A stretch of 64,000 nt of DNA. It comes from Sordaria brevicollis. Lineage: Eukaryota; Ascomycota; Sordariomycetes; Sordariales; Sordariaceae. The position numbers and the translations under genes were made by a program. The notes under the pieces were generated by a model, which worked only from the letters and a program-made list of their open reading frames with translations, had not been told where the DNA came from and searched no databases. Position 1 is the first letter of the stretch. The number at the start of each line of letters is the position of its first letter. Location: contig JAUTDP010000001.1 of NCBI GenBank assembly GCA_033439795.1, forward strand, positions 2,976,001-3,040,000, in the 5' to 3' direction. Below are positions 59,601 through 64,000 of this stretch, one piece after another.

Positions 59601-61149
59601 TATATAAACCCTCTACCCTACGGCGGGTTTATTCCTTTATAAAAATAAAGCTATTAAATTTCCCCGTAGGGGTAAAAATTTTACCGAAAATTATAAAATC
59701 GCTAGCGGATTAAACGGGGGTAAATAGCGAAATATTAATATAATAATTAATATTTAATAAATTAATAATAAATTTGTAGAAGAAATCTATTTAACCTTCG
59801 AAATTATTAAGGGCCGGGCGGTTAATACTAATAATATTAACGAAAATATCCTAAAAGCGTTTATTAATTTTCGATTTAAAAGTATTAATATAGTAGTGAA
59901 TATTAAATTCGTAGGAATTAATAAATTTAGTAAACGTAAAAATAAAATCGGCGAAAAGAAGGGTACCCTATTATAAATAGTCTATTTCCTAGACCGCTTT
60001 AATATAAATATCGAAAGTAATATAATATAAATCGAATTATTTAAAAAAATCTTAAAAATTAGTAAAGCCCGCGGACTAAATAATAAAATTTTAAAAAAAG
60101 GCCGTAATTGTATCGATTTTAAAACGAATACGTATAAAAACGTCGTTAGAAAAGCGTTAAGAAATATAAAAGATCCGGTTAATAAATATTAAATAAATAG
60201 CGTAATCGATAACGAATTTAATACCGATAAGAAATTTCTAATTAATATATTCTTTTTATCGTTTCGCGAAGGAACGTTCGGCGCCGGTAAAGATAGAAAG
60301 TTCGGCGCCGCGGGTACGGTTAAATAAAAAGGGGGATAAAGAGAAAAAAATAATAAATAAGGATTAAAAATTAATTTAATTAGTAACGTATTAACGAATT
60401 TAGAACGTAATTTTAATAACGCGTTAATTAACCCTAAATTAAATAACGTTAATTTATTAATCGGTTATATTAGCCCGAACGGTTTAAAAACGGACGGCGG
60501 CTTCGAATTCGGAAATATAAAGGAAGGTTTAATCGGTTTACCTTTATACTTTAATAACCTCCTAAATAAATTTAATAATATAGCCGCGAAATTAAATTTT
60601 AAAGCGGGAAATTATATCGAAATTTATTATAATTTAAATTTAAACGTCGTAAACGTAATCCTAAATATAATTAAATTAAACTTTAATAACGTCGAAGTAA
60701 GTATAAAATTAAAAAAGGAATTTAAGATCCGCCTCTATAACGCTTATAAAGTAAAAGAAATTATTTTATAGGTTATAAATAATAATATTAATATAAAATT
60801 AATTATAGGAAAGAAAGAAATTAATAATAAAAGTTTATTATTTACTATTAGAATTAAAATCCGGGGTATCCGTATTAAACGTTTCGAAATTATTTAAATT
60901 TATAATTAAAATTAAATTTAGGTTTAAGTAAGCGTAAAGGCGGAGAAAAATTAATAATACTTAATTATAAAATTAGCGAAGGGTCGGTAATATTCGGTCG
61001 AAGTAATAATTAATAAAAAGGATAAGGGATTTCGTAAAAAGGGGTTCGATAAGGCTTAATTAGAAAAAATCGATACCGTTTCTACGAATTAACTAAAGCG
61101 AAACGCCTAATAAACGCCGGGCTACTAATTATAGAAAGGTATAATAAAT

Positions 61150-61353
61150 TATTATAATACCGATTTAATAGAAGTTTAGAGAAGACGTATTATTATACGA
61201 AGAGGAGAAAATCGAGAGAGAGTAGCGAAAACTCTACTTTCGGACTATATACATAAATGAGGTGGAGATATAACTATAGGTACGATTGTACTCCGCCGGT
61301 GGTTCGGTGCCAAGACGCTTGGGGAGTGTTACCGATAATCTAGTGCCGTAACA
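61150..61353 (-). repeat. Gypsy LTR, right copy (5' LTR)
   Basis: 204 bp. Its inner end reads TATTATAATACCG where the left copy has TGTCACGATACCG, while its outer end keeps GTGCCGTAACA. RIP is again heavier on the inner side. Confidence 0.9.
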
Positions 61354-61358
61354 AGGTT

Positions 61359-64000
61359 AAGAAGTTTTAAAAATTTAATTAAGGAGTTAATTTTTACCAA
61401 ATTGAAGAAAATTTTTATTTTAAAAGATTAAATAAAGTCTAATTATTATTTTAGTAGAAATTACTTAACCTTCCTTCTTTTTTTTCTAATTACCCTTTTT
61501 TCCTTTTATTCCTTTAGAGCTTTCCTTTTTACTATATAAAAGTCCGAAATTTATTCTACAATTTTCTTTTTTAATTTATTTAATATACTACTATTATACT
61601 TCCTTCAAATTAATTTATTATAATGTATCCTTATCCTATACTTTTTTTTTTTAAATTATAATTAGGGAAAATCCTTAGAAGAATTCCTCTAGAATAAAAA
61701 ATTACGAAAAATTTTCGAAAAAATTCGGAAAAAATTTACTATCTAACCGTATACCCTTATATTTATTTATCTATTCTATTTCAAACTTCCTTTTAAATTT
61801 ACTTATTAATCCTATAAAACTAAATTTATTAATAATTACTTTAATCCTTCTTAACCAATTTCTTCTTTTTCTATTTTTTTAATTTCTTAAATTCTCTTTC
61901 CCTTCTTTTTCTCTTTCTTTAAGCCAATTTACGCTTTATTTTCTATTTATTTTCTTCTTAACCAATCTTCTTCTTATTTTAAGCTATTAATATAATAATA
62001 TATCCTATATCCTAAATATAATTTATAAATATAATATATTAGGATAATATTGGAATATATTTAATATCGAAGATTATATTACTAAATTTTCGAAATTTAT
62101 TAGTAAGCGGGAGTTAATTATTTACGCTAAATTTATTAAACAAAACGAAATTATCAATTATAACGATTTCTCTTCCCCTATAATTATTAATATTAATTAT
62201 TAATATTTATCGTTCCTTTATACGCTTCCTTTTCGCTTGAGGAGTTAACGGCAATAATTATTTCTTTTTAATAGGAAATATTAGAATATTATTACGATCT
62301 CCTTTTAATTATATATTAATAATTATTAAAGAAATATTATTAATAAGATTATTATTGGGTAAGGTAATTCTAATTTTGGGGAGGGATTGGATAATAGGTT
62401 TTTATTTAAGAGGACGGGGAAAATAGGGGAAATTAATAAATTCTTATATTAATTAATATTTAATTATTTTAATAGGGCGATATTTATTTAAATAACCTCT
62501 TTAATATATTAAATTTGTAAAGAATTTAAATTAGGGATTAAAATCTTCTTCTCCGCTTTTCCTTTTTACAATTGTATAAATTAGTTATTTCTAAATTCTC
62601 GGAAATAAATTCTTTCTTATTTACTACGCTAAAAGGATATTATATATTATTTTTATTTATTGCCGAATTATAATATTTTTAAATTATTTTATATTAGGGA
62701 TCTAATTATATTCTTATTAATACCTATTTTATTCCTAAAGTTCAATTATTATAAATCTTTAAAGTAATTTATTAATAGGCTTATTTCGACGCTTTATTTC
62801 GATAAAGAAAATTCGGGCTACTTTTAAGATTTAAAGGTTATAAATTCAAATTCTTTATTATATTAGGAATATTATATTAAATCATTTTTAATTATTAAAA
62901 ATATTAGGGATTCGATCTCTTATCGGTATTAGAAAAATATAATTCTTAATTACGAATACTTTATAAACTTTTATAATTTTCCATTCGTATTATTAATTAT
63001 AAAAATCATTATAGAGAAATTAAAACGTTTTTCCCTAATTAAAAATTATAAAAATAAAATAATTATTAATTATAATAAGGAAGTATTAATATTGGATTAA
63101 TTTTAAATTATTTCGAATATTAATATTTTTAATATAAAGTTTACTATATTTAATAATAGTAGTTAAATTGATTAAAATATAAATCTAATCGCTATATTTT
63201 CGTAATATTTAATATAAATTAATATAGATTATTTCTCCTTCCTATTAATTCCTAATATTCGCTAAGTATTATATATTAATTAATTTTAATATTATTATAT
63301 TTTAGAATATAATCGGGGTTAATTATTTATTAGGCTATTTTAAGACGAGAGGAATAATTATATAGCGGAATATAATTTTAACTATTTATTTATCGTTATT
63401 AGGCTCTCTAATAATTAAATAGGTCGGATTTTCGTCGGGGATAATATTTTATTACCGGTTAATTTTAAAGTATTTTTAATCTTAAAGCTTATTATAATAA
63501 ATTAAATTATTTCCAATACGAAGGGGATAAATTTCTCTAATAATTATATTACCGAATTAGGGCTAAATTTTATTCTCTTAATTCTAACGCCGAATAATTT
63601 TAAAAATTATAAAAAAACAATTATTCGGTATTCCTATAATAAAGATCGAGGGTAAATTATTATAATTAAAATTAAAAGAATTTATATTAATTAATATTTT
63701 AATTAATAATAAAATTCTAAGGGATAAAAGGCTTAATATAGAAAGGCTTTTAATAAATAGTAGTAATATAGATTTATAAAAGGGTTTATTAATATATAAA
63801 AGGAAGAAAAAGAAGGAAAAAAAAGGCTATAAATAAAAAGTTTTTATACCCGTTTCGTAAATTATTTATAAGGTCGAAAAATTATAAATTCTTCCCTTTC
63901 TTTTAATTTCCTTTTATAAATTACTTATAATACTCTAAATTCATTCCTTTTAATTTCTATTCATCTTATTTATATTTAAAATTTTAAATGGTAAAATAGA
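61359..64000 (+). mobile_element. Probable second retroelement fragment, truncated by the window end
   Basis: AT-rich, RIP-altered DNA. The plus strand at about 62360-62400 reads VILILGRDWIIG, which resembles the C-terminal ILGxDW segment of Gypsy-type proteases. That would place gag to the left and reverse transcriptase to the right, running out of the window. No LTR or RT signature was found, so the classification is tentative. Confidence 0.35.

Larger units (their letters stand above)
53490..61358 (-). mobile_element. Complete Gypsy LTR retrotransposon, RIP-altered
   Basis: Two 204-bp LTRs (53495-53698 and 61150-61353) bound a 7859-bp element flanked by a 5-bp duplication GGGTT/AGGTT (53490-53494, 61354-61358) with one G/A difference. 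LTR ends are TGTCACG...CCGTAACA where unaltered. On the minus strand a 65-codon stretch at 58055-58252 reads DYRGLNNIIIKNKYPIP, the Gypsy reverse-transcriptase signature, and YFNDI (from YFDDI) lies at about 57841-57860. Transcription is therefore leftward, with gag near the right LTR and RNase H/integrase between 54 and 57.5 kb. Stops and AT bias show it is inactive. A 24-base T tract lies at 54308-54331. Confidence 0.9.

Overview
This window is fungal nuclear DNA, most likely from a Neurospora-like member of the Sordariales. Genes have 55-190 nt introns with GTRNGT donors and CTRAC branch sites, and every recognisable protein is of ascomycete type. Moderate-GC gene islands alternate with very AT-rich blocks full of TpA and in-frame stops. 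The blocks still carry recognisable transposon motifs altered only by C-to-T or G-to-A changes, the mark of repeat-induced point mutation (RIP). I ran no searches; identities rest on motifs read from the sequence.

Layout. 1-2.56 kb: a secreted class 3 lipase (minus). 2.56-14.19 kb: a RIP-altered block framed by 31-bp terminal inverted repeats and a perfect 8-bp target duplication (hAT-like), with a Tad-like LINE (minus) inside. 14.19-17.8 kb: unaltered DNA with no convincing gene. 17.81-23.35 kb: a complete Copia retrotransposon (minus) with 194-bp LTRs and a perfect 5-bp duplication. It sits 333 bp upstream of a secreted GH3 beta-glucosidase (23.69-26.61 kb), whose model needs a one-nucleotide exon. 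27.27-31.68 kb: a 4.4-kb element with 47-bp inverted repeats and a dead Tc1/mariner-type transposase.

32.5-50.6 kb is the main gene island: a PAF-acetylhydrolase-like esterase (+), the inactive ubiquitin-protease-like splicing factor Sad1/USP39 (+), a class II eIF4E (4EHP type, minus), a methylenetetrahydrofolate reductase (+), an AT-hook protein of unknown function (minus), and a PQ-loop membrane protein (minus). A six-unit minisatellite of about 64 bp lies between the reductase and AT-hook genes. 51.5-64 kb is again RIP-altered: a Tc1/mariner remnant, a complete 7.86-kb Gypsy element (minus, 204-bp LTRs), and part of what may be a second retroelement (+) cut by the window end.

The genes do not form a pathway or cluster. 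They are housekeeping genes (folate metabolism, splicing, translation, membrane trafficking) plus two secreted hydrolases next to the transposon blocks. I found no tRNA, rRNA or CRISPR array, and no single new multi-gene system. The most unusual items are the one-nucleotide exon, the nested 11.6-kb inverted-repeat element, the oversized Tc1-type element with possible extra coding sequence, and the AT-hook protein with a possible duplicated N-terminal module.
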